Part shown: positions 35,550 to 43,217 of the stretch, piece by piece
Layout of the letters: every line of letters begins with the position of its first letter
How positions within the stretch are numbered: position 1 is the stretch's first letter
Assembly (NCBI RefSeq): GCF_013349995.1
Contig: NZ_JABVXF010000035.1
Coordinates: 1-47,036 of the forward strand
DNA from: Pseudoalteromonas sp. 0303
Lineage (GTDB): Bacteria > Pseudomonadota > Gammaproteobacteria > Enterobacterales > Alteromonadaceae
DNA: 47,036 nucleotides
Reading direction: 5' to 3'
The notes under the pieces: model-generated
Seen by the model: the letters and a program-made list of their open reading frames with translations, nothing else
The model's database searches: none
What the model was told of the DNA's origin: nothing
Program-made: the position numbers and the translations under genes

Positions 35550-35569
35550 GAAAATAGCTCGCATTATCA
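35550..35569 (+). promoter_or_regulatory. Fur-like half site
   Basis: GAAAAT at 35550-35555 and CATTATCA at 35562-35569 align with the first and last parts of the Fur consensus, but the middle hexamer does not match. It lies 31-50 bases upstream of the receptor ATG. Iron control is expected for this receptor class, but the site alone is weak. Confidence 0.3.
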
Positions 35570-35599
35570 TTGCCGAAAAATTTCGACAATTTACCTATA

Positions 35600-38011
35600 A
35601 TGACGACATATAAATATTCAATTTTAGCCCTAGCCTGCTTAAGCGCATTCAATGCAACCGCCAACGATTTAGATTCTGTTGAACGTATTACCGTTTACGA
35701 CAAACAAAACCGTGTAGTACTTGAATCTGGCCTTGCCACTAAATCAAATATGACCCTAATGGAAACGCCAGCCCCAGTTGTGGTTGTAGACCAAGAGCTT
35801 ATCAACTCGCAAGGCGCGACAAACTTACAAGACTTAGTACGTAACATCAGTGGTGTTACCCAAGCCGGTAATAACTACGGTATTGGCGATAACTTAGTGA
35901 TCCGCGGTTTAGGCGCTAACTATACATACGATGGCATGTATGGCGGTGCAGGCCTGGGTAACACCTTTAACCCAACACGCTCAATGACCAATGTTGAATC
36001 TGTAGAAGTTCTTAAAGGCCCTGCAACGGGCTTATATGGTATGGGTAGCGCAGGCGGTGTTATCAACCTAATCGAAAAGAAACCACAATTTACTGAGCAG
36101 CACACCGTTAATGCCGAGCTTGGTCAATGGGATAGCTACTCATTAGGCTTTGATAGCACAGCAGCATTAACCGACAATCTTGCTTATCGCGTTAACGCAA
36201 AAACCGCTCGCAGCGATGGCTACCGCGACTTAAAAGACGACCGAGATGAAATTTATGGCGCATTAAAATACGTATTAAGCGACAAACAAGACATCATGAT
36301 TTCTGCCGCTTATATCAAAGATGCCATTGCCGTTGATTCAATTGGCCACCCTATTCGTATTTTTAACAGCGACTCAGTGAATGGTAAAACCGCAGGTGAA
36401 GTAACCGCTGCCGATTTAATTAACGATGCAACGGCAAAAGGCCTGCAACTAACCGAACAGCAACGCCAACAATTAGCAGACTCACTGGCAGCAAATGATG
36501 GGCTAACACCTTACACCTTTGGTCATAACGGTATTATCTCGCCAATGGCAAATGATAACGAAGGCGAAGAGCTACGCTTTAAGTTAACTCATAACTACTT
36601 CATTACCGATAATTTATTTTTAAATCAGCAACTACAATACCGTAATTACGAATCGAGCTTTGCCCGCCAAACAGGTGCTTATAACTATGTTTATTGGAAC
36701 CGCAGAGGCGTGATAAATGCCGACCCGCGCGCTCCTTTAGTGGTTGATGACGTACTTTACCCATTTGCCGCGCGTCGCCAAGAGTACCGCCAAGTAGAAG
36801 CTGACGAAAAATCATGGCAATACTTTGCTGACTTGCGTTATGACTTTAGCTTTGCCGGTATTGATAACGAACTACTTGTAAACGCCAACTACGAAGACCG
36901 CGATATTCGTTTTAAACAATACTCAATTTACGATGCCGACAAGGTCATTAAAAACAAAGATGGAGAGGTTATTTACCAAGGTCAATTACCTTACATTTTT
37001 GATATTCGTAACCCGAACTGGGGCGAAGGCAGCTTTTTTGATTACGACCCGCTAAAAACCAGCGATTACAACAAAAAGGTTCAAGCTTGGGGTGTGGGTA
37101 TTCAACATGTTGCCTATATTCACGATACCTTTACAACCCGAGTAGGCGTTGCCTTTAACCGTATTAAACAAAGCTACGAACACTTTGGTGTTGATGCGCG
37201 CTACCGCGCAAGTGCCGCCGAGCCAACGCCAGAAGCAGATACATCAGACAGCGGTATGACCTACAACCTTGGTGCAACCTACAAACTGAGCGATGATATT
37301 TCGTTCTTTGTAAACCACTCTAAAGGCCGTACTGCCTACAGCGTGCTTGGTAGTGTATCGGGTAACGAAGCAGACCGCGATGACGCCGAGTCAGTCAGTA
37401 ACGACATTGGTATGCGTGTAAAAGCCTTTGACGATCAACTACTAGCATCACTGGTGGTATTTGATAGTGCTCGAACAAACCTTGAGTATGCCAACCCAGA
37501 TTACGAAGCCGGTGTATCTGATGCCTCAGTACCAAAAAGCTTTTACGATGGTGAAGAGCAAACCAAAGGTGTTGAACTTGATTTAAATGCCGATTTAAAC
37601 GAGCAGTGGAAACTTAACATAAACGCGGTTTATCAAGACGCCCGCGATAAGAAAAACCCTAACTCATCATCTTTCGATACTCGTCAAAAAGGTGTGCCTT
37701 ATGTAACAGCAAGCAGCTGGTTAAGCTATGACGCTAAATGGTTTAATTTAGCCGAGCCACTGACAATTAGTGCAGGCGTGCAATATGTTGATGACCGCAG
37801 CACAAACTCAACCTCGTTTGGTATTCCTGATGGCTACGTACCTAGCTACACGGTGTACGACGCCGCCATTCAATACCATACAGATGATTGGAAACTACAG
37901 TTAAACCTAAATAACTTGTTTAACAAAACCTATTACTCAAAAGCAATGTTCTTAGGCGGCATGCCAGGAGAAGAGCGTGATGCTAAATTAACCTTTAGCT
38001 ACACACTTTAA
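35600..38011 (+). CDS. TonB-dependent siderophore-type receptor
   Basis: An 803-aa outer-membrane receptor: signal peptide about 1-22 (ending NATA), TonB-box-like VERITVYD (about 27-34), plug with GATNLQDLVRNISGVTQAGNNYG, IRGLGANYTYDGMYGG and VEVLKGPATGLYGMGSAGGVINLIEKKP (siderophore-receptor signature), and a barrel ending LTFSYTL. The ATG at 35600 is chosen because it starts at the signal peptide; the in-frame TTG at 35570 adds ten residues without support. The end is Leu rather than the usual Phe. A rho-independent terminator follows. Ligand probably a ferric siderophore; not specified further. Confidence 0.9.
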   Translation: MTTYKYSILALACLSAFNATANDLDSVERITVYDKQNRVVLESGLATKSNMTLMETPAPVVVVDQELINSQGATNLQDLVRNISGVTQAGNNYGIGDNLVIRGLGANYTYDGMYGGAGLGNTFNPTRSMTNVESVEVLKGPATGLYGMGSAGGVINLIEKKPQFTEQHTVNAELGQWDSYSLGFDSTAALTDNLAYRVNAKTARSDGYRDLKDDRDEIYGALKYVLSDKQDIMISAAYIKDAIAVDSIGHPIRIFNSDSVNGKTAGEVTAADLINDATAKGLQLTEQQRQQLADSLAANDGLTPYTFGHNGIISPMANDNEGEELRFKLTHNYFITDNLFLNQQLQYRNYESSFARQTGAYNYVYWNRRGVINADPRAPLVVDDVLYPFAARRQEYRQVEADEKSWQYFADLRYDFSFAGIDNELLVNANYEDRDIRFKQYSIYDADKVIKNKDGEVIYQGQLPYIFDIRNPNWGEGSFFDYDPLKTSDYNKKVQAWGVGIQHVAYIHDTFTTRVGVAFNRIKQSYEHFGVDARYRASAAEPTPEADTSDSGMTYNLGATYKLSDDISFFVNHSKGRTAYSVLGSVSGNEADRDDAESVSNDIGMRVKAFDDQLLASLVVFDSARTNLEYANPDYEAGVSDASVPKSFYDGEEQTKGVELDLNADLNEQWKLNINAVYQDARDKKNPNSSSFDTRQKGVPYVTASSWLSYDAKWFNLAEPLTISAGVQYVDDRSTNSTSFGIPDGYVPSYTVYDAAIQYHTDDWKLQLNLNNLFNKTYYSKAMFLGGMPGEERDAKLTFSYTL

Positions 38012-38026
38012 TTATAAATTGATAGC

Positions 38027-38059
38027 AAAAAGCGCGGCTTAGTTAAGTCGCGCTTTTTT
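38027..38059 (+). terminator. Terminator of siderophore receptor
   Basis: AAAAAGCGCG and CGCGCTTTTTT flank GCTTAGTTAAGT; together they form a palindrome of about 14 pairs with one G-U mismatch, ending in a T run. Confidence 0.85.
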
Positions 38060-38105
38060 GTTTTGTGGGAGCAAGTTTGACTAGTGGCTTGTTTTTGGAA
38101 AAGTC

Positions 38106-38218
38106 AGTTAACGCCACAGGACGGCACTGTATAAAAGAAAGGCCTTAATAAACGGCGAATAAAAAGCGACGAAGGATAAAAGCCAACTGTTTTTGTCCTT
38201 TTAAACGACTTGTTAGCT
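38106..38218 (-). repeat. Integron attC site 1
   Basis: Read on the minus strand it opens with AGCTAAC (38218-38212) and ends with the core GTTAACT (38112-38106), 113 bases apart. It includes AAGTCGTTTAAAAGGAC and a GTCCTGTGGCGTTA end. The stop of the DUF2971 gene overlaps the first core. The arms are less symmetrical than in site 2, so part of the right arm may be lost. Confidence 0.65.
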
Positions 38219-39084
38219 TACCGATACTTTCCTGCAGATTTTGTTACATGGCAATTTTCAAATGAGTTTAAACGTAAAAATAATTGAATCTCTTCAATTG
38301 AAGATTCTGACTTAGGCCCTAAAATAACTTCTTTTATAGCTTTATGTTCATACCCTATTAATCTAACAGGTGTGTAAGCAATTAGACCATTTGAAGAAGC
38401 CCTAAAATCTAGTCTCAAATCAAAGTCACTTGGCGAGCTATAGCTTTGGACTTTTAACGGTTCATACCATAATGAAGAGAATAGTCTAACTTCTTGCTCT
38501 TCTTCATAAAATGAACTTTTTAGTAAACAAGAAGCTTCCATAAGTTCAGTATAAAATAAGACATGATTTAAACTAGTAGGCTCTCCGTCTTTTTTTTTGA
38601 AAGGAACTCCATTTGTTTCTCTAAATGAAAGCATCTTATCCTTAATAAAATTTGTAAAAGACTCTTTATTGTAAAACACATCTTCGAGTTTGAACCTAGG
38701 TTTACTCACAGTATACTCAGACCCTACTTCTTTTCTATGCTCTACCGGAACTTGATGCCTCTCTGAATTTGCTTTAAATAAGTCATTTTCTAAAAAGCCA
38801 ATTGAAACTCCACAACCATCACCAGCATAAGAACGCCATTGACTTAACAGATCTTTATTCTTTGAAAAAGAAGTGCCTACGTAAAAGAAACGAACGTGTT
38901 CTATATCATTATCTTTGAATGTTCCTTTTTGTTCGGGGAATACTGTGTCCCATAAATCCCTGATAATTGAAAAGCCTAGAACAAGTTCAGCAGGGTCATT
39001 CATTTTTTTTAAATCACAAGCCCATATTTTTTGACTCTTAACAATATTAAGGAAACCTTCAGGTCTGCAATAATGATAGATCAT
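38218..39084 (-). CDS. DUF2971 protein on an integron cassette
   Basis: A 288-aa protein of the DUF2971 family: YHYCRPEGFLNIVKSQKIWAC at the start, NDPAE (29-33), SQWRSYAGDGCGVSIGF (81-97) and ELMEASCLLKSSFYEEEQEVRLF further on, the usual conserved path of this family. Function unknown; members occur often in mobile regions. The gene is AT-richer than the chromosome around it, is opposite to its right-hand chromosomal neighbour's receptor, and is framed by two attC sites, with its ATG 15 bases after the core of site 2. AAAGGAG is a strong Shine-Dalgarno. Confidence 0.85.
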   Translation of the reverse strand: MIYHYCRPEGFLNIVKSQKIWACDLKKMNDPAELVLGFSIIRDLWDTVFPEQKGTFKDNDIEHVRFFYVGTSFSKNKDLLSQWRSYAGDGCGVSIGFLENDLFKANSERHQVPVEHRKEVGSEYTVSKPRFKLEDVFYNKESFTNFIKDKMLSFRETNGVPFKKKDGEPTSLNHVLFYTELMEASCLLKSSFYEEEQEVRLFSSLWYEPLKVQSYSSPSDFDLRLDFRASSNGLIAYTPVRLIGYEHKAIKEVILGPKSESSIEEIQLFLRLNSFENCHVTKSAGKYR

Positions 39085-39098
39085 GAATACTCCTTTTA

Positions 39099-39224
39099 AG
39101 CTAACGCTCTGCTAAAGTGTGAGCAACGCAATACAAAAGCCTCCGCACACCACCTTAATCAGGAAAATCAACACATAGTAAAAATGCAACGCGTTGCGAA
39201 TCACTCTTAAACAGTTTGTTATAA
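39099..39224 (-). repeat. Integron attC site 2 (VCR-like)
   Basis: On the minus strand it runs from TTATAAC (39224-39218) to the core GTTAGCT (39105-39099), 126 bases. The arms AAGAGTGATTCGCAACGC and GCGTTGCTCACACTT are imperfect inverted repeats, the usual fold of Vibrio/Pseudoalteromonas attC sites. It separates the two cassette genes. Confidence 0.88.
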
Positions 39225-39228
39225 ATAC

Positions 39229-40062
39229 TTATTCCAGTTCTTTTACCTTGCGAGCCATTAGCTGTGATCTGCTTATCAAGATCTCGTAGTATTTTTCACA
39301 TGGTTTAACGTCAATGAATCGATAGAGCTCTCGTCCAGCTTTTGTTAGAAACTCTGTTCGATTTTCACGATGACCTTTCAGCGTCATTGCAAACTTATAG
39401 CTATTATATTCAATTACATATCGCTCATTCTTGGTAAAGTGGAATTGTTGCTGAGGTTGTACCAAACCAAGATCTTGAAGGTGACGAATATCTGCCTCTC
39501 GTATCCCTCGATTTTCGATATGCTTGTTAAGTGATGAGTATTTAAAACGCAACAGCTCACCGTTAACCTGAAAAAGGAACTGACAGTAACTATTAAATAA
39601 CTTTATATCATTGTTACTCAGAGATTGAAGGACAAGCAATGTAGCTCTACTACACGCTTCTGGTTCTAAAACCTCACCCGCAAGTATTTTAGCCCAAAGT
39701 TCTTGGACATTTTCAATAGAAACATCTTGGCATTTATCAAAATAAAACGACAACCAATCCACATCTATAGTTACACCATCGGCAATATCATTATGATCAA
39801 GGAAGTTAATTGATTTATCGATTATACCCTCGATATTTTCTTGTCGACGCGTCTCTTGCGTTGAAATCCGTCTAGCAGCTCTGAGAGCAAGTGCGTCAGA
39901 CTCTCCTTTAGCCATAATAACAAGCGAATCAGATTCGGCCCTAGCTTTTCGGCGAATCCTCGTTGGCTCATACAAAACACCAATAGTGTTACTCACTGCA
40001 TCAATCAACTTACATGCAGGTTCAGATAGTGCTTTTAAGTCGATTAGACTAGTTTCTGTCAT
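39229..40062 (-). CDS. DUF2806 protein on an integron cassette
   Basis: A 277-aa soluble protein that fits the DUF2806 family: basic Ala/Arg-rich helix (RIRRKARAESDSLVIMAKGESDALALRAARR, about 36-66, given here in part only as a region) followed by QENIEGIIDKSINFL, WLSFYFDKCQDVS and VQELWAKILAGE (about 140-151). No membrane segment. The family has no known function. Cassette genes are usually accessory, including phage defence. Its stop lies 4 bases before attC site 2. Confidence 0.75.
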   Translation of the reverse strand: MTETSLIDLKALSEPACKLIDAVSNTIGVLYEPTRIRRKARAESDSLVIMAKGESDALALRAARRISTQETRRQENIEGIIDKSINFLDHNDIADGVTIDVDWLSFYFDKCQDVSIENVQELWAKILAGEVLEPEACSRATLLVLQSLSNNDIKLFNSYCQFLFQVNGELLRFKYSSLNKHIENRGIREADIRHLQDLGLVQPQQQFHFTKNERYVIEYNSYKFAMTLKGHRENRTEFLTKAGRELYRFIDVKPCEKYYEILISRSQLMARKVKELE

Positions 40063-40145
40063 TGTGCTTTCACCAAGTATAGATTGCCGTGTATTTAAAA
40101 CATTTTAGTATTTATGCGACATGCAGTTTGTGTTGCATAATCGCT

Positions 40146-40152
40146 TGTTAGG
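40146..40152 (-). repeat. Possible attC remnant core
   Basis: GCCTAAC on the minus strand followed by AAGCG fits the first core of an attC site upstream of the DUF2806 cassette, but no matching GTTRRRY core or symmetric arm is seen before the gene. The 370 bases between 40063 and 40433 hold otherwise only a 14-base palindrome (40382-40395) inside an 8-bp inverted repeat (40375-40382 / 40407-40414) near the alcohol dehydrogenase stop. Confidence 0.3.
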
Positions 40153-40433
40153 CTGAGGCGCTACCTGCTCGGTGTGTCAGAGTTGGTGTTGTTTATGCTG
40201 CGGGAATTTGCTTTTTAGTGTTTTAGCTTAGCTTTTATTTCTGCTTTCCCTGCACTGCTCAGCGTATGTTCAGTTATCATTACACCTAACTTTAGCTAGA
40301 TATGCAATAATATTTTTTACAAGGAAAATGTGTAAGACCAATAAGTTAACTTTTTGATCCTGCAAACAATGAAAACTGTCAGATTCAATTGAATCACTCA
40401 ACAAACCTGACAGTACTTGATTAAAGACTAAGC

Positions 40434-41444
40434 TTAAAGCGTCATCACGATTCGACCAGTGATGTCGCCTTTTAGCATGTCGTCAAATATATCGTTGATA
40501 TCTTCTAGGCGTTTTTCTTCAATAATGGCTTTAACTTTACCTTTTGCTGCAAAGTCGAGGCATTCTTGTAAGTCTTTCCGCGTACCAACGATTGAGCCTA
40601 CAACAGATACCCCATTTAATACGGTATCAAAAATTGGCAGTGGCATATCTTCGGGTGGCAAACCTACAAGTACGCATTTACCGCCACGGCGTACGCTTTT
40701 ATAGGCTTGTTCAAAACCGGGTTTTGATACGGCAGTACACACAACACCATGTGCGCCGCCTACTTGTTCAAAAATGGTTTCTGAAGGCACTTGCTTCATA
40801 AAATCTATGGTGATGTCTGCGCCAAGCTCTTTGGCTAGTGCCAACTTGCTCTCGCCGGTATCAACGGCAATTACATTAAAGCCCATTGCTTTTGCGTATT
40901 GCACTGCTAAGTGGCCAAGGCCGCCAACACCAACAATTGCAACCCAATCACCCGCTTTGGCATCAGTCACTTTAAGCGCTTTATAAGTCGTAACCCCAGC
41001 ACAAAATAGTGGTGCGGCTTCTGCAAAGCCTAATCCTTCAGGAATTTTAACCACGTAATCACCATGAGCTACACAGTACTCGGCGTAACCTCCATCGACT
41101 GAATACCCCGTGTTGTGCTGCTCAAGGCATAAAGTTTCTTTACCTTCTAAACAAAACTCACAATGACCACAGGCGCTGTATAACCAAGGAACACCGACAC
41201 GGTCGCCTACTGATAAGTGTTTAATGTTTGCGCCTACTTTTTCGATAGTACCTACCCCTTCATGGCCCGGTACTAATGGCATTTTCGGTTTGACTGGCCA
41301 ATCTCCATGACAAGCATGTAAATCTGTGTGGCACACTCCACACGCGGCAATTTTAACTAGCACATCGTTAATTCCCACCTCTGGGCATGGGATATCTTCG
41401 ATAGTTAATTTACCTTTGTACTCTTTATTTACTGCAGCTTTCAT
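40434..41444 (-). CDS. adhP: Zinc-dependent alcohol dehydrogenase AdhP
   Basis: A 336-aa medium-chain dehydrogenase that interconverts ethanol-type alcohols and aldehydes with NAD. Catalytic zinc residues Cys38 (ACGVCHTDLHACHGDW) and His61-Glu62 (PGHEGVG), structural zinc Cys92, 95, 98, 106 (CGHCEFCLEGKETLC) and the Rossmann loop GVGGLGHLAVQYAKAMG are all intact. Length and sequence pattern are those of the AdhP/AdhA ethanol-active group. It is divergent from a GbsR-type regulator, and a perfect FNR box lies 66 bases upstream. Confidence 0.93.
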   Translation of the reverse strand: MKAAVNKEYKGKLTIEDIPCPEVGINDVLVKIAACGVCHTDLHACHGDWPVKPKMPLVPGHEGVGTIEKVGANIKHLSVGDRVGVPWLYSACGHCEFCLEGKETLCLEQHNTGYSVDGGYAEYCVAHGDYVVKIPEGLGFAEAAPLFCAGVTTYKALKVTDAKAGDWVAIVGVGGLGHLAVQYAKAMGFNVIAVDTGESKLALAKELGADITIDFMKQVPSETIFEQVGGAHGVVCTAVSKPGFEQAYKSVRRGGKCVLVGLPPEDMPLPIFDTVLNGVSVVGSIVGTRKDLQECLDFAAKGKVKAIIEEKRLEDINDIFDDMLKGDITGRIVMTL

Positions 41445-41509
41445 AACCTTCCTCCATGGTATAAATTGCGATTCAGCCTATACGATAAACTTATTGACTG
41501 TCACTATTA

Positions 41510-41523
41510 TTGATCCACATCAA
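41510..41523 (-). promoter_or_regulatory. FNR-type box upstream of adhP
   Basis: TTGATCCACATCAA matches the FNR/CRP-like consensus TTGATNNNNATCAA at every fixed position. It is centred about 72 bases upstream of the adhP ATG, a distance compatible with activation at -41.5 if transcription starts near 41475. Confidence 0.65.
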
Positions 41524-41585
41524 ATAGCTAACCACTGCGGTATTTAATTAAACTATTATTTAATTTCAATAACTTAAATTTAAAA

Positions 41586-41600
41586 TGTGGCGTATCCACA
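41586..41600. promoter_or_regulatory. TGTGG-N5-CCACA dyad
   Basis: An inverted repeat TGTGG, 5 bases, CCACA, about 96 bases upstream of the GbsR-type gene in the divergent region. It could be the operator of that regulator; no second copy was found. Confidence 0.25.
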
Positions 41601-41695
41601 CTTTAGTAGTAGCAGATTGCATAGTGGCTATTTCTTTTAGTTATACCCCGAGCGTGCTAGCATTTAATTTCTGAAATTTTTGAATACTAAAAATT

Positions 41696-42253
41696 ATGAG
41701 CCTATCTGAAAAAAACTTAGCTTTTGTTATGCACTGCGGTGAAATGGGTAGCCGTTGGGGCTTTAACCGCACCATTGGTCAAATGTGTGGATTATTAACC
41801 ATTACTAAAGAGCCAATGACCGCCAATGAAATTGCCGATACCTTAAGTATCTCGCGCGGAAACGTCAGCATGGGCATTAAAGAGCTACAGTCTTGGCGCT
41901 TAATTAAAGTGCATCATATTCCGGGCGACCGTAAAGAATACTACGGTCCTGCTGGCAGCATTTGGGATATGGCCAACCGCGTATTCGAAGAGCGTAAAAA
42001 GCGCGAGATAGACCCAACCCTTAGCCTGCTTCGCGATAACATTTTAGAAGAAGCCCACAATGATGATGAACGCTTTGCTCAACAGCAAATGCAAGAAATT
42101 CACGACCTACTTGAAACCGTAACCAAATGGTCTGCAGAGCTACAACGCTTAAGCCCTGAGCAACTTCAAAGCCTAATGAAACTAGGCTCTGGCATTGGCA
42201 AGGTACTTGATTTTAAAGACAAGATTTTGAAAAAGCCGGGGAAAGGGGAATAA
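41696..42253 (+). CDS. GbsR-type MarR-like regulator
   Basis: A 185-aa transcription factor: winged helix at about residues 25-95 (TKEPMTANEIADTLSISRGNVSMGIKELQSWRLIKVHHIPGDRKEYY) and a C-terminal helical region likely used for dimerisation. This is the GbsR/MarR arrangement; GbsR of B. subtilis controls choline-to-betaine genes, including an alcohol dehydrogenase. Here the divergent gene is adhP, so adhP is the obvious candidate target. The gene stop is followed directly by a REP cluster. Confidence 0.85.
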   Translation: MSLSEKNLAFVMHCGEMGSRWGFNRTIGQMCGLLTITKEPMTANEIADTLSISRGNVSMGIKELQSWRLIKVHHIPGDRKEYYGPAGSIWDMANRVFEERKKREIDPTLSLLRDNILEEAHNDDERFAQQQMQEIHDLLETVTKWSAELQRLSPEQLQSLMKLGSGIGKVLDFKDKILKKPGKGE

Positions 42254-42500
42254 GTTAGCGAGTTACAAGGGAAAAATTTGTAGGTCGTGCTTTAGCGCGT
42301 CATTTGAGAAATGTTTAAGGTTTTGTCGCCATAAATGACGACCTACGCCAATCCCCTCTCGGCGTAGGATGCGTTTAACGCCGAACATGTAGCTGCGATT
42401 TTATATCGCGTCCCATAGCCTAAATCCTAGCGCCTAATGTTTTCTATCGTAGGCGTGAAACTTGTTTCGCGCGCTCTCTTGTAGGTCGTGCTTTAGCGCG
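42254..42500. repeat. REP cluster 3 (six palindromes)
   Basis: A copy of the GTTAGCGAGTTACAAG unit is followed by palindromes at 42280-42299 (GTAGGTCGTGCTTTAGCGCG), 42325-42346 reverse, 42364-42383 (GTAGGATGCGTTTAACGCCG), 42389-42412, 42449-42473 and 42481-42500. A CCTAGCGCCTAA segment lies at about 42426-42437. It fills the 336-base gap between the regulator and the next gene. Confidence 0.8.
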
Positions 42501-42589
42501 TTTTGAACGGGTAATCATAACTACACTTGCCTTTGCTATACTAATGACTAAACGTTTATTTACGTTCTGACTTAAAAGGATATTAAGCT

Positions 42590-43003
42590 ATGTATAAACA
42601 GACAGAAATAAATTACTCGTTAATTGTTATTTTATTAGTGATTAGTGCCTTTATAATTTTATCGCCTGAACTGGCTGACCTCAAAATAATTATATTATCG
42701 ATAAACCTGCTTGTTACTTTGTTGTTCTTTTCACTAACAATAGTCATCAATGAGCAAACGCTTCGTTGGTATTTTGGGTTTGGGATTATTAGCAAAGATG
42801 TTGAATTATCTCAGATTGCAGAGACCTCAGTTTACAAAACAAAGTGGTATCAAGGAATTGGCATTCGTATGCTAAATGATGGCTGGTTATACAATGCGTC
42901 AGTTGGACAAGCCATTAAAATAACTTTAACTGACGGAAAAAACATATACCTTGGCTGTAAAGACGCTGATGCACTGCAACAAGCACTCAAAGTTAAGGTT
43001 TAA
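42590..43003 (+). CDS. Two-TM protein with PH-like tail
   Basis: A 137-aa protein: helices at about 9-27 and 32-53, then a beta-rich tail (TLRWYFGFGIISKDVELSQIAETSVYKTKWYQGIGIRM.., ending KNIYLGCKDADALQQAL) that resembles bacterial PH-like domains with a terminal helix. No exact family is recognised. AAAAGGAT Shine-Dalgarno. Flanked by REP cluster 3 on the left and by a copy of the 22-base unit and a terminator on the right. Confidence 0.65.
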   Translation: MYKQTEINYSLIVILLVISAFIILSPELADLKIIILSINLLVTLLFFSLTIVINEQTLRWYFGFGIISKDVELSQIAETSVYKTKWYQGIGIRMLNDGWLYNASVGQAIKITLTDGKNIYLGCKDADALQQALKVKV

Positions 43004-43009
43004 AAATTG

Positions 43010-43047
43010 TATCGAAGGGAAAGTTACAAGAGTAAAGTTAGCAAGTA
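43010..43047. repeat. Remnant of the 22-base repeat
   Basis: AAAGTTACAAGAGTAAAG and TTAGCAAGTAT correspond to the tandem unit in REP clusters 1-3, without a GTAG palindrome attached. Confidence 0.5.
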
Positions 43048-43141
43048 TATTTTAATAATTTTGTATTTTTCCTCTTAAGCGCAGCGCCTCTTGAACTCTT
43101 TGTGAGTAATTCACTTAGAGATCTTTTGCAGTAGTAATAAA

Positions 43142-43166
43142 AAAGCGCGAGATAAACTCGCGCTTT
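43142..43166. terminator. Terminator between 2-TM gene and MltB-like gene
   Basis: AAAGCGCGAG (43142-43151) and CTCGCGCTTT (43157-43166) form a perfect 10-bp stem with a 5-base loop. A/T runs on both sides allow use in both directions. Confidence 0.7.
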
Positions 43167-43174
43167 CTGCAAAT

Positions 43175-43210
43175 CCCCTAGTGCCTAGAACCTAGTTACC
43201 TAGGCTCTAG
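43175..43210. repeat. CCTAG tandem repeat
   Basis: Five (C/T)CTAG units with a spacing of about seven bases, directly after the MltB-like gene stop. The same type of array forms the terminator at 2718-2750 and part of REP cluster 3. Confidence 0.5.
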
Positions 43211-43217
43211 TATCTAA

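Noticed and set aside
40070..40152. A third attC site upstream of the DUF2806 gene
   Set aside because: Only the first core (GCCTAAC) is convincing; the second core and the symmetric arm are missing, so it is kept only as a low-confidence remnant.
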